From CAADGY01 sp900696665 (GTDB taxonomy: Bacteria > Acidobacteriota > Terriglobia > Bryobacterales > Bryobacteraceae), in the NCBI GenBank assembly GCA_035063885.1, contig JAPSFM010000003.1, forward strand, positions 1 through 64,000: a stretch of DNA of 64,000 nucleotides, written 5' to 3'. How positions within the stretch are numbered: the stretch's first letter is position 1; the number at the start of each line of letters is the position of its first letter. The notes below the pieces were generated by a model that was given only the letters and a program-made list of their open reading frames with translations, made no database searches and had not been told where the DNA came from. This document shows positions 52,543 to 61,672 of this stretch, piece by piece. The position numbers were made by a program, and so were the translations under genes.

Positions 52543-54702
52543 CTATTGGCTTCGCTGCAACGTCACCGGCGCCGGCCGGCTGCACAACCGCTCCGAGCCG
52601 GAGACGGTAGCGCAAAGCAGGACCTCTGTCGTCATCGTGGGCAGATCATCCGGCACCCGGATGTTTACCTGTTGCACGCCATCCAATCGAGGAGCAGCGC
52701 CTGCATAAGTGGGATCGGCAATTTCGCGATCGTGGATCTTTGCCGTAATCGTTCCCTGCGCGGGTAGGCCAGTAGCGAAAATCTGTATGATGCTGCCCGT
52801 AGCGGCAGGGGTATTTTCTGTGTTCAGTGAGGAATCCTGATTCAGGATGCCGGACCGGAAAATAGCTGGCGCCGCCGGCCGCAGCGTTACCAGCACAGGA
52901 ATTCCTTCCACGCCATCGGCCGACACAACAACCCGCGCTTCGCCCATCGCGCCTATTGCCTCGGGCACTTGCAGATTGATCTGCGTATCACTGCTGTAAA
53001 GCAACTTGGCGGGGATGCCGTCGAAGTGTACCATTACTTGTTCGCCGCCGAGTTTTTCGCCCATGATTGTAGCCAGGGAACCGGCCACGAGCGGACCGGG
53101 CGCCAGGCTCGCCGCATTTTGAACCGTCCGGATTACGGGCACCGGCGCGATGGGCGCCACGCCCGGCGTCACATCCAGCCTGATTGGGAGCGAGCGCGTG
53201 CCCGCCAGGGGTCCCGCGTCGATCCTCAGGGTTGCTTCGTAACGCCCCGGCGTGAGCTTTTCAGGCATGACGTCCAAACGGATCACGCCGGCATTCAGTC
53301 CGGACGGCTGCTCCAGGCGAATCCATTCCGAACCGTTTTTGTACGTGAGCGTCGCCGCCCAAACCAGCAGCCCGCCCCCATCGTTCTCGACTCCGATGTA
53401 GTTGACCTTGTAAATCGAACCGGCGGGGGCGGTGAATTCAAGCAACGGCGCATCCACCGCCAGCCTGGGCATGTAGGACGACTTGCAATCGTTGAGCGCC
53501 TGGCAATCGGGCGATGGCGCAACGGCTGCAAACCGTGGAATTGGAGCGGAGGTGGACGCCGCGGCAAGTTCCGATACCGGTGCAAAAGTTATCTCCTGGC
53601 TCGCGACGGCACTTTGCCCGCCATCCTGGCGTGGCATTCCGACGAATGTCGGCCACTGTGCGCTTTCGCGGACCACCGCGTTGGCGTCCATCACCTCGTA
53701 AACCGCATAACCGGCGCCGTTCGTCAGGCTGATTTCAGTGACACTGTCGAACGCCACTTCCCCGGATCCGACGGGGCCCGGCGTATAGACCGGAAGTCCA
53801 CCAGCGCCTGTCGAGCCGGCGCCACGGACGAGCGCGAGCAGCAGCGAGCCTTCGGCGGTCCGTTTGTATCGTCCGGGTGATACCGGAGGTCCGAAATCGC
53901 CCCGCGCTGTCGGCTGTATCGCCGACGAGCCCGCAATCACGTCCGGAACAAATATTCTTGCCCCTTGTGGCAGACTGCTGTAGCTGACCATGAACCGGGC
54001 GCCCGTCCGCGCACCGTTTTGCCGAACCTCGAATGCCGCCGGGAAACCTTCGGTCACCCGCGTGGAATAGGAGTGCGTGCCGGCAGCGATCAGTGCTGAA
54101 AAGCTCATGGTATCGGGCAGGGGAGAGCGTGTGCAAACAATCGCCGTGCTAGAGGCGCTTGCCAGCAGTCCGTTGGATGCGATGCCGGCGGCCAGGTTAC
54201 TGTTCACCACGGGCACGCTTTGCGGCCCGGTTATCGTGATGATCGCGGCGATGGGGACGGGTAGCGCCATGCCGCTGGCAAATCCGAGCTGTGTGGCGGC
54301 GATCCGGATTCCTGAAATACGCAAATGCGCCCGCCCGGTGGCGCTCACGGAAAAATTCAAACCGTTGAAGTTCACCCGGTTCGGACGGGAGACGGTGGCG
54401 GACAGCGTTTGCGGTGTTGCGCCCGTGTCGATGGTGAGCGTGACATCCGGGGCGCTGCTCTCTTCGATGACGCGGTTGGTTACCGCAACGGGCAGGATTA
54501 CCGAAAGATTTCCCGTAACGCTGCTGCCGGGAGCGCCGCCGGTGCAATCCAAAACAATGTCACCCACTTGTTCGGTGAGGCCTTCCGCACGAACGTTGGT
54601 AGTAACCGCCGATGCAGTGCAAGAGAGCGAGGTGCTCTGGGCGCTCACGAGCGAAACACAGAACACACAACCCCACAGCAACAATCGATGAATTCTCTTC
54701 AT
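52543..54702 (-). CDS. Large secreted protein with Solibacter-type C-terminal domain (TIGR03437)
   Basis: A 719-residue exported protein: signal peptide to about VSAQS, then repeated beta-sandwich segments. The last 200 residues match the TIGR03437 Solibacter C-terminal domain (TVQNAASLAPGPLVAGSLA, VNFDG-type and PAIFRSG, GSIIQIFATGLP, VQQVNIRVPDDLP). The function of this domain is unknown; it is common in proteins of Solibacter and relatives and is thought to be extracellular. The central part contains a BACON-like section (LEFTAPAGSIYKVNY and EWIRLEQPSG). It is divergent from the Gfo/Idh gene at 54856. Confidence 0.82.
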   Translation of the reverse strand: MKRIHRLLLWGCVFCVSLVSAQSTSLSCTASAVTTNVRAEGLTEQVGDIVLDCTGGAPGSSVTGNLSVILPVAVTNRVIEESSAPDVTLTIDTGATPQTLSATVSRPNRVNFNGLNFSVSATGRAHLRISGIRIAATQLGFASGMALPVPIAAIITITGPQSVPVVNSNLAAGIASNGLLASASSTAIVCTRSPLPDTMSFSALIAAGTHSYSTRVTEGFPAAFEVRQNGARTGARFMVSYSSLPQGARIFVPDVIAGSSAIQPTARGDFGPPVSPGRYKRTAEGSLLLALVRGAGSTGAGGLPVYTPGPVGSGEVAFDSVTEISLTNGAGYAVYEVMDANAVVRESAQWPTFVGMPRQDGGQSAVASQEITFAPVSELAAASTSAPIPRFAAVAPSPDCQALNDCKSSYMPRLAVDAPLLEFTAPAGSIYKVNYIGVENDGGGLLVWAATLTYKNGSEWIRLEQPSGLNAGVIRLDVMPEKLTPGRYEATLRIDAGPLAGTRSLPIRLDVTPGVAPIAPVPVIRTVQNAASLAPGPLVAGSLATIMGEKLGGEQVMVHFDGIPAKLLYSSDTQINLQVPEAIGAMGEARVVVSADGVEGIPVLVTLRPAAPAIFRSGILNQDSSLNTENTPAATGSIIQIFATGLPAQGTITAKIHDREIADPTYAGAAPRLDGVQQVNIRVPDDLPTMTTEVLLCATVSGSERLCSRPAPVTLQRSQ

Positions 54703-54855
54703 TTCGATACCCTCAAGCCCTTTCGCCGGACGTGTACACCGATGGCCTGCCTTGGTGGACGCGATTTGGATTGAAGGAAGCGCGAGACGAGCCTGAACGA
54801 TCCGAAGACATTATGACACAGGAATCGGGATACGATACTCGGGTGGAGGTGAGCG

Positions 54856-56169
54856 GTGCAACGGCGGAACTTCATGGAAGGGGGGATCGCTGCTCTTTCC
54901 GCGAGGCGGGTCTTGGGAGCGAACGATCGGATTCGCGCCGGGCTCATAGGTTGTGGGGGGCGCGGCCGGTATGTGGCCGGGCTCATGGCGCGCTCGCCAG
55001 GCGTGGAGTTTACCGCCGTGTGCGATGTCTACGCCGCGAATGCCGCTGCGGCCCTACGGCGAGCGGGTGCTGGTGCGCGTGCCTGTTCCGATTTTCGGAA
55101 GCTGCTCGATGACAAAGACATCGACATAGTGCTGATCGCGACCCCCGATCACTGGCACGCCATTCCGGCGATTCTCGCGTGTGAAGCCGGCAAGGACGTT
55201 TACGTCGAAAAGCCGCTGGCTCATAATGTACGCGAAGGGCGTGCGATGGTTGCGGCGGCCCGCCGTTATAATCGCATCGTGCAGACCGGCACCCAACAGC
55301 GGTCCGCGCCGCATTTCGCAGAGGTCGCCGGAATCATCCAGAGTGGAGAACTCGGTGATGTCCGCTTTGTGCGCGTATGGAATTTCAGCAACATGACTCC
55401 TGATGGAATCGGCCGTGAAGCGGATTCGGATGTCCCCGAGGGTCTCGATTGGGATATGTACCTGGGACCTGCCCCACAAGCGCCTTTCAACCGAAAGCGG
55501 TTTCTCGGCACGTTTCGTTGGTTTTGGGATTACGCCGGGGGAACGATCACCGATTTCGGCACCCATCGGTTCGACACGGTACATCAGATTATGGGTGTCG
55601 ACGCGCCGGAAAAAGTATCTGCTTCCGGTGGGAGGTTCACGCTGCGGGACGCCGGGGAGATGCCTGACGTTCTTCAAGTCACCTATGACTACCCAGGCTT
55701 TGTCTTGAGTTACGAGGCGTCGAACATCAGCGCGCACGGACTCGGCGGCAGGACTGCGGGAATGCGCTATTACAACGCGCGAGGAGCCGAAGACCGGCCT
55801 AACGGTATGGCGTTTTACGGCACCAATGGCGCGCTGTTTGCGGACCGGATCGGCTATGAGATCTATCCGGATTTCAACCGCTCCGGCAATGAACCGCGCA
55901 TTAGTGCGCGCCGTAGGAATACCACCGATGCCACCGAACTGCATGCCAGGAACTTTGTCGAAGCTGTGCGGGGCCGCCGCAGACCGGCGGCGGACGTGGA
56001 GACCGGGCACCGGTCCACTCTCGTCGGTCATCTGGGAAATATCGCCTTCAAGACGGGGAAAAAGCTCAAATGGGATGCCGGCCGGGAGTCCTTTGTTCAG
56101 GATGCGGAGGCCGACCGGTTGCTTGGCCGGACCGCCCGTAAGCCTTGGGATCTCATCCCAGTGATATAG
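54856..56169 (+). CDS. Tat-exported Gfo/Idh/MocA-family oxidoreductase
   Basis: A 437-residue dehydrogenase with a Tat-like signal (QRRNFMEGGIAALSARRVLG) and a GTG start preceded by GGAGGTG. The Rossmann motif is GLIGCGGRGRY, the catalytic Lys is in DVYVEKPLAHN and GGTITDFGTHRFD supplies the catalytic His. The exported group of this family, common in Acidobacteria and Planctomycetes, carries its cofactor folded in the cytosol before export; the glycoside substrate is unknown. It stands 31 bp before the first LRR gene and may share its transcript. Confidence 0.87.
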   Translation: MQRRNFMEGGIAALSARRVLGANDRIRAGLIGCGGRGRYVAGLMARSPGVEFTAVCDVYAANAAAALRRAGAGARACSDFRKLLDDKDIDIVLIATPDHWHAIPAILACEAGKDVYVEKPLAHNVREGRAMVAAARRYNRIVQTGTQQRSAPHFAEVAGIIQSGELGDVRFVRVWNFSNMTPDGIGREADSDVPEGLDWDMYLGPAPQAPFNRKRFLGTFRWFWDYAGGTITDFGTHRFDTVHQIMGVDAPEKVSASGGRFTLRDAGEMPDVLQVTYDYPGFVLSYEASNISAHGLGGRTAGMRYYNARGAEDRPNGMAFYGTNGALFADRIGYEIYPDFNRSGNEPRISARRRNTTDATELHARNFVEAVRGRRRPAADVETGHRSTLVGHLGNIAFKTGKKLKWDAGRESFVQDAEADRLLGRTARKPWDLIPVI

Positions 56170-56200
56170 TGGCGGAAAAGAGCGGGGAGGGGAACTGGGA

Positions 56201-58189
56201 ATGTCGAGCCTGCCACGATTGGCATTACTTTGCCTGGCCTTTGTACTGGCGGCGTCCGCATCGGAACGCGACGTTGCGGAGTGGGTGATGCGGCTGGGCG
56301 GCAGGGTAATTGTGGAGGGCAATCGCGTGCCTCTGCGCGATGTTTCTGAATTGCCGCAGGATGAGTTGCAAATACGCGGCCTGGACTTCACGAACACGAC
56401 GCTCGACCCCGGAGATCTTGAAAAAATCAGCCTTCTGACGGGAATTCGCGAGTTGTATCTGCCGGGTCCGAGCTGGAACCCTGGTTCCGGCAGCCGGTTA
56501 GACGCGAATGACCAACTGCGCTTTCTTTCGGGCTTGACCAACCTGAAGCGGCTGTATTTCAGTCTGCACTTTCTTGCGAACGTGAACGTGCAAGACAAAG
56601 GATTCGCCCATCTGGCGGGGTTGACGCAACTCGAAGAACTGCGCTGTTCGCAATGCCGCATCGCCGCGGATGGTCTGGCGCCGTTTACGAACCTGCGGGC
56701 GCTGGACCTGAACTACGCGACGATTGGCGACGAAGGTATCAAGAGCCTGAAGGGAATGAAAGAGCTTCGGCGCTTGCTATTGCGCGATACGCTCATCACC
56801 GATCAGGGGCTTCGGTCATTATCGGGTCTCGTGAAGCTTGAGGAGTTGGATCTTTACGGCGTGAACATCACCGATGTGGGCCTTGAATCGCTGCGCCCGC
56901 TTACCGGTATGAAGAAGTTGAATCTCCTCGGCGCCAACATCACCGACGAAGGTGTGGAAGTACTCGCCGGCATGAAGCATCTGCGCGAATTGAACCTGTA
57001 TCGCAGCCGTATCACGAATGCCGGACTGGCCAAGCTAGCCGGGTTGAAAGACCTGGTGGCGTTGGATGTGCGATACAGCCGCGTGACACAGAATGGCGTG
57101 GAAGCGTTGCAAGCCAGCTTGCCCGATTGCAAAGTGGATTTTGTGGGCACCGCTGTAGCACGTGTGCGTAAGCCGGGTGCGGGACGGCCCTCCGGCGGCG
57201 ACCCGCGCGCTATAGCCGCATGGGTGAAGGCGCTGGGCGGCAGCGCTGAGTTTTCCGGCAGCGTGCTTAGCTCGATTTCTCTCGCTTCCACCGGCGTGAG
57301 TGACGCGCAACTCGCATACGCTGGCAGCATCCGAACACTGAAGAAACTGGATCTCACCGCAACCGAGACGGGCGACCTGGGGCTGTCAGCGCTGAAGAAC
57401 CTGGTAGGCCTCAAAGAGCTGATTCTTAGCCACACGACCGTATCAGATGCCGGTCTCGAACAAATCGCGGGCCTGCGTCAGCTTCAAACCTTGAGACTCG
57501 GCGGCACGCTGGTGCGAGGATCGGGACTCCGTCACCTGAAAGGGCTAACTGCGCTGACGGAGCTGGACCTTACGAGTGCCCCTGTAATCGACGAAGGCTT
57601 GCAGCATATCGCTGGAATGCGTAGCCTGGAGAGGCTTTTGCTCAGCTACTCGGACGTTTCGGACGAAGGTTTGGCACATCTCAGTGGCCTGCCGCGCCTC
57701 AGCGTTCTGGAGTTGAACGGGACGGATGCTGGAGACGAAGGGCTGCGGCATATTGCTAACATCCAATCGCTTCGCGATTTGGCACTCAATTCCTGCCGGT
57801 TCACCAACAAGGGTCTTACCGCGCTTAGCGGACTCGCAGGGCTGGAGCGGCTCGAATTGAGCAGAACCCGGACCGGCAATGAAGGTATTGTAGTGCTGGC
57901 GCGATTACAGAATCTCGAAAGTCTGAACCTGGACTACACTGCCGTCGGCGACAAAGCTCTGGAAATGCTTCGCACGTTGCCGAAGCTGCGCGAGTTGACG
58001 CTCGACACGGCGGAGGTCACGGACGCGGGAGTCGCTTCGTTGAAATCGATGCCAAGTCTGAAAGTGCTGAACCTATACCACACGCTGGTCACTGAAAAAG
58101 GCATGGCCGAGCTGAAAGCGGCGCTGCCGGACTGCGCCATTGTCTTTGATCGCGAATCCGCGCTGCCAAGCCGCAGAGGTAAGAGCTAG
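56201..58189 (+). CDS. Secreted leucine-rich-repeat protein with two tandem modules
   Basis: A 662-residue exported protein (signal to about AASASE) made of LRRs of the ribonuclease-inhibitor/cysteine-containing type, with a 24-residue period (L-L-L-T-ITD-GL). It consists of two copies of one module: header A-E-W-V-LGG (26-34) with about ten LRRs ending ASLPDCKVDF (305-314), then a proline/glycine linker and header AAWVKALGG (339-347) with about eleven LRRs ending AALPDCAIVF. LRR arrays bind proteins or glycans; no enzyme domain is present. A second LRR gene starts one base after its stop. Confidence 0.84.
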   Translation: MSSLPRLALLCLAFVLAASASERDVAEWVMRLGGRVIVEGNRVPLRDVSELPQDELQIRGLDFTNTTLDPGDLEKISLLTGIRELYLPGPSWNPGSGSRLDANDQLRFLSGLTNLKRLYFSLHFLANVNVQDKGFAHLAGLTQLEELRCSQCRIAADGLAPFTNLRALDLNYATIGDEGIKSLKGMKELRRLLLRDTLITDQGLRSLSGLVKLEELDLYGVNITDVGLESLRPLTGMKKLNLLGANITDEGVEVLAGMKHLRELNLYRSRITNAGLAKLAGLKDLVALDVRYSRVTQNGVEALQASLPDCKVDFVGTAVARVRKPGAGRPSGGDPRAIAAWVKALGGSAEFSGSVLSSISLASTGVSDAQLAYAGSIRTLKKLDLTATETGDLGLSALKNLVGLKELILSHTTVSDAGLEQIAGLRQLQTLRLGGTLVRGSGLRHLKGLTALTELDLTSAPVIDEGLQHIAGMRSLERLLLSYSDVSDEGLAHLSGLPRLSVLELNGTDAGDEGLRHIANIQSLRDLALNSCRFTNKGLTALSGLAGLERLELSRTRTGNEGIVVLARLQNLESLNLDYTAVGDKALEMLRTLPKLRELTLDTAEVTDAGVASLKSMPSLKVLNLYHTLVTEKGMAELKAALPDCAIVFDRESALPSRRGKS

Positions 58190-58190
58190 A

Positions 58191-59096
58191 ATGAAGCCCC
58201 TTCTGACATGCGCTTTCGCCGTCACGCTGTTTGCCGCCGGACCCGCCGGATGGATCGAAGATTTGGGTGGCTCGGCGGCGCGTGATGCCGCGCAGCGGCT
58301 GGTCGCCGTTGACCTTCGCGCGAGTTGGGTCTCGGATGCCGACCTGAGAGAGCTCGCGCGTGAACCAAACCTGAAGCGTGTCGATCTATCGCTTACGCGC
58401 ATCAGCGACCGCGGATTGCAACAGTTGAAAGGTGCGCCGCGCATCGCGGAGTTGATCCTTTATTATGCGGAGCAAATTACGGATGAAGGTGTAGCCGCCG
58501 TAAAAGGTTGGAAGCAGTTGGAGCGTCTGGACCTGCGGGGCACCAAAATCACCGATACGGCGATCGATCATCTTTCCGGCATTCCCTCGCTCGAATCCCT
58601 GGACATCGGCTTCGCGCAGATTACCGACAGCGGTTTGGACCACCTGGCGGCGCTCACCAATTTGAAAGAGCTGACGATTGGCGGCAATAAGCTCACAGAT
58701 GTTGGCATTCAGGCGCTGCGCCAGCTTCCCGGGCTCACTTATCTCGACGTGAGCGGAGCACAGCGGACCGATTCCGGACTTTGGTCCGTGAGCTTGACGG
58801 AGGGGGGCATGGATGCAATCGGTACGCTTAAGGAACTCCGGCGCCTGCGGCTCAACGGGACCAACATTTCGGCCCGCGCACTGGAAAAATTGAAAAATCT
58901 GACCAGCCTGGAACGCCTGGATCTCGAAAATTGTAAGCGTGTGGGAGATGATGCGGTGAGCGTTTTAGCATCGCTTCCCGCCTTGCGTCATGTTGAGCTG
59001 AGCGGCACAGGTATCAGTGAGAAAGGTCTGACGGAATTGCGGCGCCTCAAGCCGTCAATACAGGTATTCTCAACAAGAGGCAGCCTGCTTGATTGA
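58191..59096 (+). CDS. Secreted leucine-rich-repeat protein, single module
   Basis: A 301-residue LRR protein with a signal peptide (to about AAGPAG), the same header GWIEDLGG (20-27) as its neighbour and about ten 24-residue repeats (ITDEGVAAVKGW, ITDSGLDHLAAL). The ending differs (SIQVFSTRG). ATG at 58191 lies one base after the stop of the larger LRR gene, showing a shared transcript; a gene duplication is evident. Its last eight bases overlap the threonine deaminase start. Confidence 0.84.
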   Translation: MKPLLTCAFAVTLFAAGPAGWIEDLGGSAARDAAQRLVAVDLRASWVSDADLRELAREPNLKRVDLSLTRISDRGLQQLKGAPRIAELILYYAEQITDEGVAAVKGWKQLERLDLRGTKITDTAIDHLSGIPSLESLDIGFAQITDSGLDHLAALTNLKELTIGGNKLTDVGIQALRQLPGLTYLDVSGAQRTDSGLWSVSLTEGGMDAIGTLKELRRLRLNGTNISARALEKLKNLTSLERLDLENCKRVGDDAVSVLASLPALRHVELSGTGISEKGLTELRRLKPSIQVFSTRGSLLD

Positions 59097-60297
59097 TTTT
59101 CACGCCATAAAAGCCGCGGCCGCGCGGATCAAAGCGGAGATTTACGAATCTCCTCTCGTACACACCAAGACACTTTCCCGTCTCACCGGCAACGAGATTT
59201 ACCTCAAGCTCGAAAATCTGCAAATGACGGGATCGTTCAAGGAGCGCGGTGCGTTGAACCGGATCCTCACGATGACCGCGGAGGAGAAAAGGAGGGGAGT
59301 AATCGCAGCTTCGGCGGGAAACCACGGGCAGGCGGTTGCTTACCATGCGGCCCTGCGTGGCATTCCGGTACAAATCTGGATGCCGCGATACACGCCGCTG
59401 ATCAAGTTGGATGCCACCCGCGAGTATGGTGCAGACGTTGTCCTGTGCGGCAATAGTTATGACGAAGCCTACGAAGCCGCGGTACAACGAAGCCTCGAAA
59501 CAAACGCTACGTTCCTCCACGCCTTTGACGATGAAGGAGTGATCGCCGGGCAAGGAACCATCGGTTTGGAAATGTTGGCGCAGAACCCGCGCCTGGAAGT
59601 GGTTGTGACGCCGGTTGGCGGAGGCGGTCTCATCGGTGGAATAGCCTGTGCGATCAAAGGCCTGAATCCCAATGTCGAAGTGATCGGAGTGCAAACGTCA
59701 CGCCTGCCGTCGATGAGAGCGGCACTGGAGCACCGGCAACCAGTGAGTGTGCCGGCCGCTTCTACCATGGCCGATGGAATCGCGATTCGAAGAGCAGGGA
59801 AGCTGACCCTGCCCCTCGTCAGCGAATACGTGGACCGTGTCGTCACAGTCGATGAAGAGGAGATTGCGGAGGCGGTCCTGGTTTTATTGGAGCGCGAGAA
59901 AACGTTGGCTGAAGGAGCCGGTGCGGTCGCGCTTGCCGCCGTGTTGCAGGGAAAGACCGGCCATAGTGGTAAGAAGATCGCAGTGCTCATTTCCGGCGGA
60001 AACCTGGATGTGAACCTGCTGAGCAGAATTATTGAACAGGGCCTGGTCCGGGATGGACGTCGTTTACGCGTCCGGGTGCGGCTTCCAGATCATCCGGGAG
60101 CGTTGGAAGGACTTTCCTCGGTGATCGCGAGAATGGGCGCCAACATCGTTGAGACGCTTCACAACAGGGCGCATTACGGCGTCAGTCTGAGTGAGACCGC
60201 AATCGATATCACCATGGAAACGCGCGGCCGGCAACACGTGACGGAACTGTTGGCGGAGTTGAAAAATTCGGGCTATGAGTTCGCCATCGTGCAATGA
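59089..60297 (+). CDS. ilvA: Threonine ammonia-lyase with C-terminal ACT domain
   Basis: PLP enzyme of 402 aa that deaminates threonine to 2-oxobutyrate. K51 in TGSFKERGA binds PLP, SAGNHGQAVA holds the carboxylate side and VGGGGLIGG (about 177) the phosphate. The C-terminal 75 residues form an ACT-like domain (VRLPDHPGALEGLSSVI). This short, single-ACT type is often annotated ilvA but also resembles catabolic TdcB; which role applies is open. The predicted start is TTG at 59089, with GAGG upstream and an 8-bp overlap with the LRR gene. Confidence 0.9.
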   Translation: MIDFHAIKAAAARIKAEIYESPLVHTKTLSRLTGNEIYLKLENLQMTGSFKERGALNRILTMTAEEKRRGVIAASAGNHGQAVAYHAALRGIPVQIWMPRYTPLIKLDATREYGADVVLCGNSYDEAYEAAVQRSLETNATFLHAFDDEGVIAGQGTIGLEMLAQNPRLEVVVTPVGGGGLIGGIACAIKGLNPNVEVIGVQTSRLPSMRAALEHRQPVSVPAASTMADGIAIRRAGKLTLPLVSEYVDRVVTVDEEEIAEAVLVLLEREKTLAEGAGAVALAAVLQGKTGHSGKKIAVLISGGNLDVNLLSRIIEQGLVRDGRRLRVRVRLPDHPGALEGLSSVIARMGANIVETLHNRAHYGVSLSETAIDITMETRGRQHVTELLAELKNSGYEFAIVQ

Positions 60298-60312
60298 ACG
60301 CCCGCACCCTGT

Positions 60313-61659
60313 TCAGCTCAGCACTTCAGTGAGCTTCCGCGTAGCGGACGGAAATTTGCCCAGTCCGGCGGACATCACTTCGTCCGCCAGCGTGAGATAC
60401 AAATCGCCGATGGTACCCGTACTCTTCGTGTGCATTCCGGTGGCGAGCCTGCCGGCATGCCCGGCCACGATCAAACCAAGACCGCTGTTCTTGTGCGGGT
60501 TTGCCTCCGCGTGCTCATGCACGTAAACCAGGCAGCAATGGTCCAGCACCGTTCCATCGCCTTCCGGAATGGACTTCAACCGGGCGAGCAGGTACGTGAA
60601 CTCTTCGACATGCCACCGGCAGATATCGCGCAGAATCCGTTGGCCTGAAATGCCTTCCGCACCTGGCGCCTTGCCGTCGGCATGCGTGTAGTCGTGATGC
60701 CGTGCGGCGGTGTAGCCCAACCATGGAAAACGTGAAAGCCCCTGGCACTTCGTCAGCATATAAGAGGCGACGCGTGTCTGGCGTGTGGCCAGCGCGTGCG
60801 CAAGCAGCTCGCTCTGCACTTTGGCGACGCGGGGCCAGTCCTTCATATCCTCGATTTCCGGCGGATCGATGCGCCGGTACTCAGGCGGCAGTCCGGCGAT
60901 GGCGCGCTCGAGATCGCGCACAGCCGACAAGTGTTCTTCAACCCGTATCCGATCCGCGGCAGGGAGACGCTTTGTCAACGTTGCCGCATCTTCCTGGACA
61001 GCATCCAGAATGCTGCGCTTTCGATTGACCCATCCTTCTTCACGGCGGCCGAACAGGCGGTCGAAGAGACGGTCGGGCAGCATTTCGGGCGGAAGGGACC
61101 GGTCGTAGCCGGACCAGCTCATATTGCGCTGAATGCTCTCGCCGAAGGATTCCTGCGATACACCGATCTGGATGGAGCGGAACCGCGATTCTCCTCCGAT
61201 CTTGGCGGCAATAGCCTGATCGATGGACGGGCCCCCCGCACCGCGGCCGGTGTACATCGTACAGGTCATGAGACCGCTCATGGAGTTGTGGTGCCCGTTG
61301 CCCGGTCCGGGCAGATTGGCGGCGGAGTTGTCAAGACCGCTGATGACGTGGACGTCTTCACGGAATGGCGCGAGGGGGCTCAGGCAGGGGGTAAGGCGGA
61401 AACCGGAGCCGGTCTCGGCGGGAATCCAGTATCGTTCGGGAATTCCGTTGCCGTTAAACCACAAAACAAAGCGGTTCTCGATAGGCGCCTCCGTCGCGGC
61501 CGATGCCGTATCCCGCGTGGCGGCATAAGCCGTGCCGTTGGAGTTGAACATCGAAACCAGCGGAGGCAGGCCGACGGACACCACCGACCCTGAAAGCGTC
61601 AGCCCCCGGAGAAACCTCCTGCGCGACAGCCTAGCGCGCCTGGTGATTACTTGCGGCAT
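60313..61659 (-). CDS. Tat-exported DUF1552 protein
   Basis: A 448-residue protein with a strong Tat signal (LSRRRFLRGL, residues 11-20). The body contains LWFNGNGIPERYW, SGLDNSAANLPGPGNGHHN and HHDYTHADG, typical of DUF1552, a family of unknown function in Planctomycetes, Verrucomicrobia and Acidobacteria. It is almost always encoded next to a DUF1592 cytochrome-like gene, as here (13 bp downstream of it). Role in sugar oxidation or extracellular electron transfer is a guess. Confidence 0.85.
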   Translation of the reverse strand: MPQVITRRARLSRRRFLRGLTLSGSVVSVGLPPLVSMFNSNGTAYAATRDTASAATEAPIENRFVLWFNGNGIPERYWIPAETGSGFRLTPCLSPLAPFREDVHVISGLDNSAANLPGPGNGHHNSMSGLMTCTMYTGRGAGGPSIDQAIAAKIGGESRFRSIQIGVSQESFGESIQRNMSWSGYDRSLPPEMLPDRLFDRLFGRREEGWVNRKRSILDAVQEDAATLTKRLPAADRIRVEEHLSAVRDLERAIAGLPPEYRRIDPPEIEDMKDWPRVAKVQSELLAHALATRQTRVASYMLTKCQGLSRFPWLGYTAARHHDYTHADGKAPGAEGISGQRILRDICRWHVEEFTYLLARLKSIPEGDGTVLDHCCLVYVHEHAEANPHKNSGLGLIVAGHAGRLATGMHTKSTGTIGDLYLTLADEVMSAGLGKFPSATRKLTEVLS

Positions 61660-61672
61660 GCATCCCCCCTCC

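Noticed and set aside
55054..56661. 535-codon minus-strand frame opposite the Gfo/Idh and LRR genes
   Set aside because: It crosses two well-supported genes, is rich in Arg and Ser and shows no domain.
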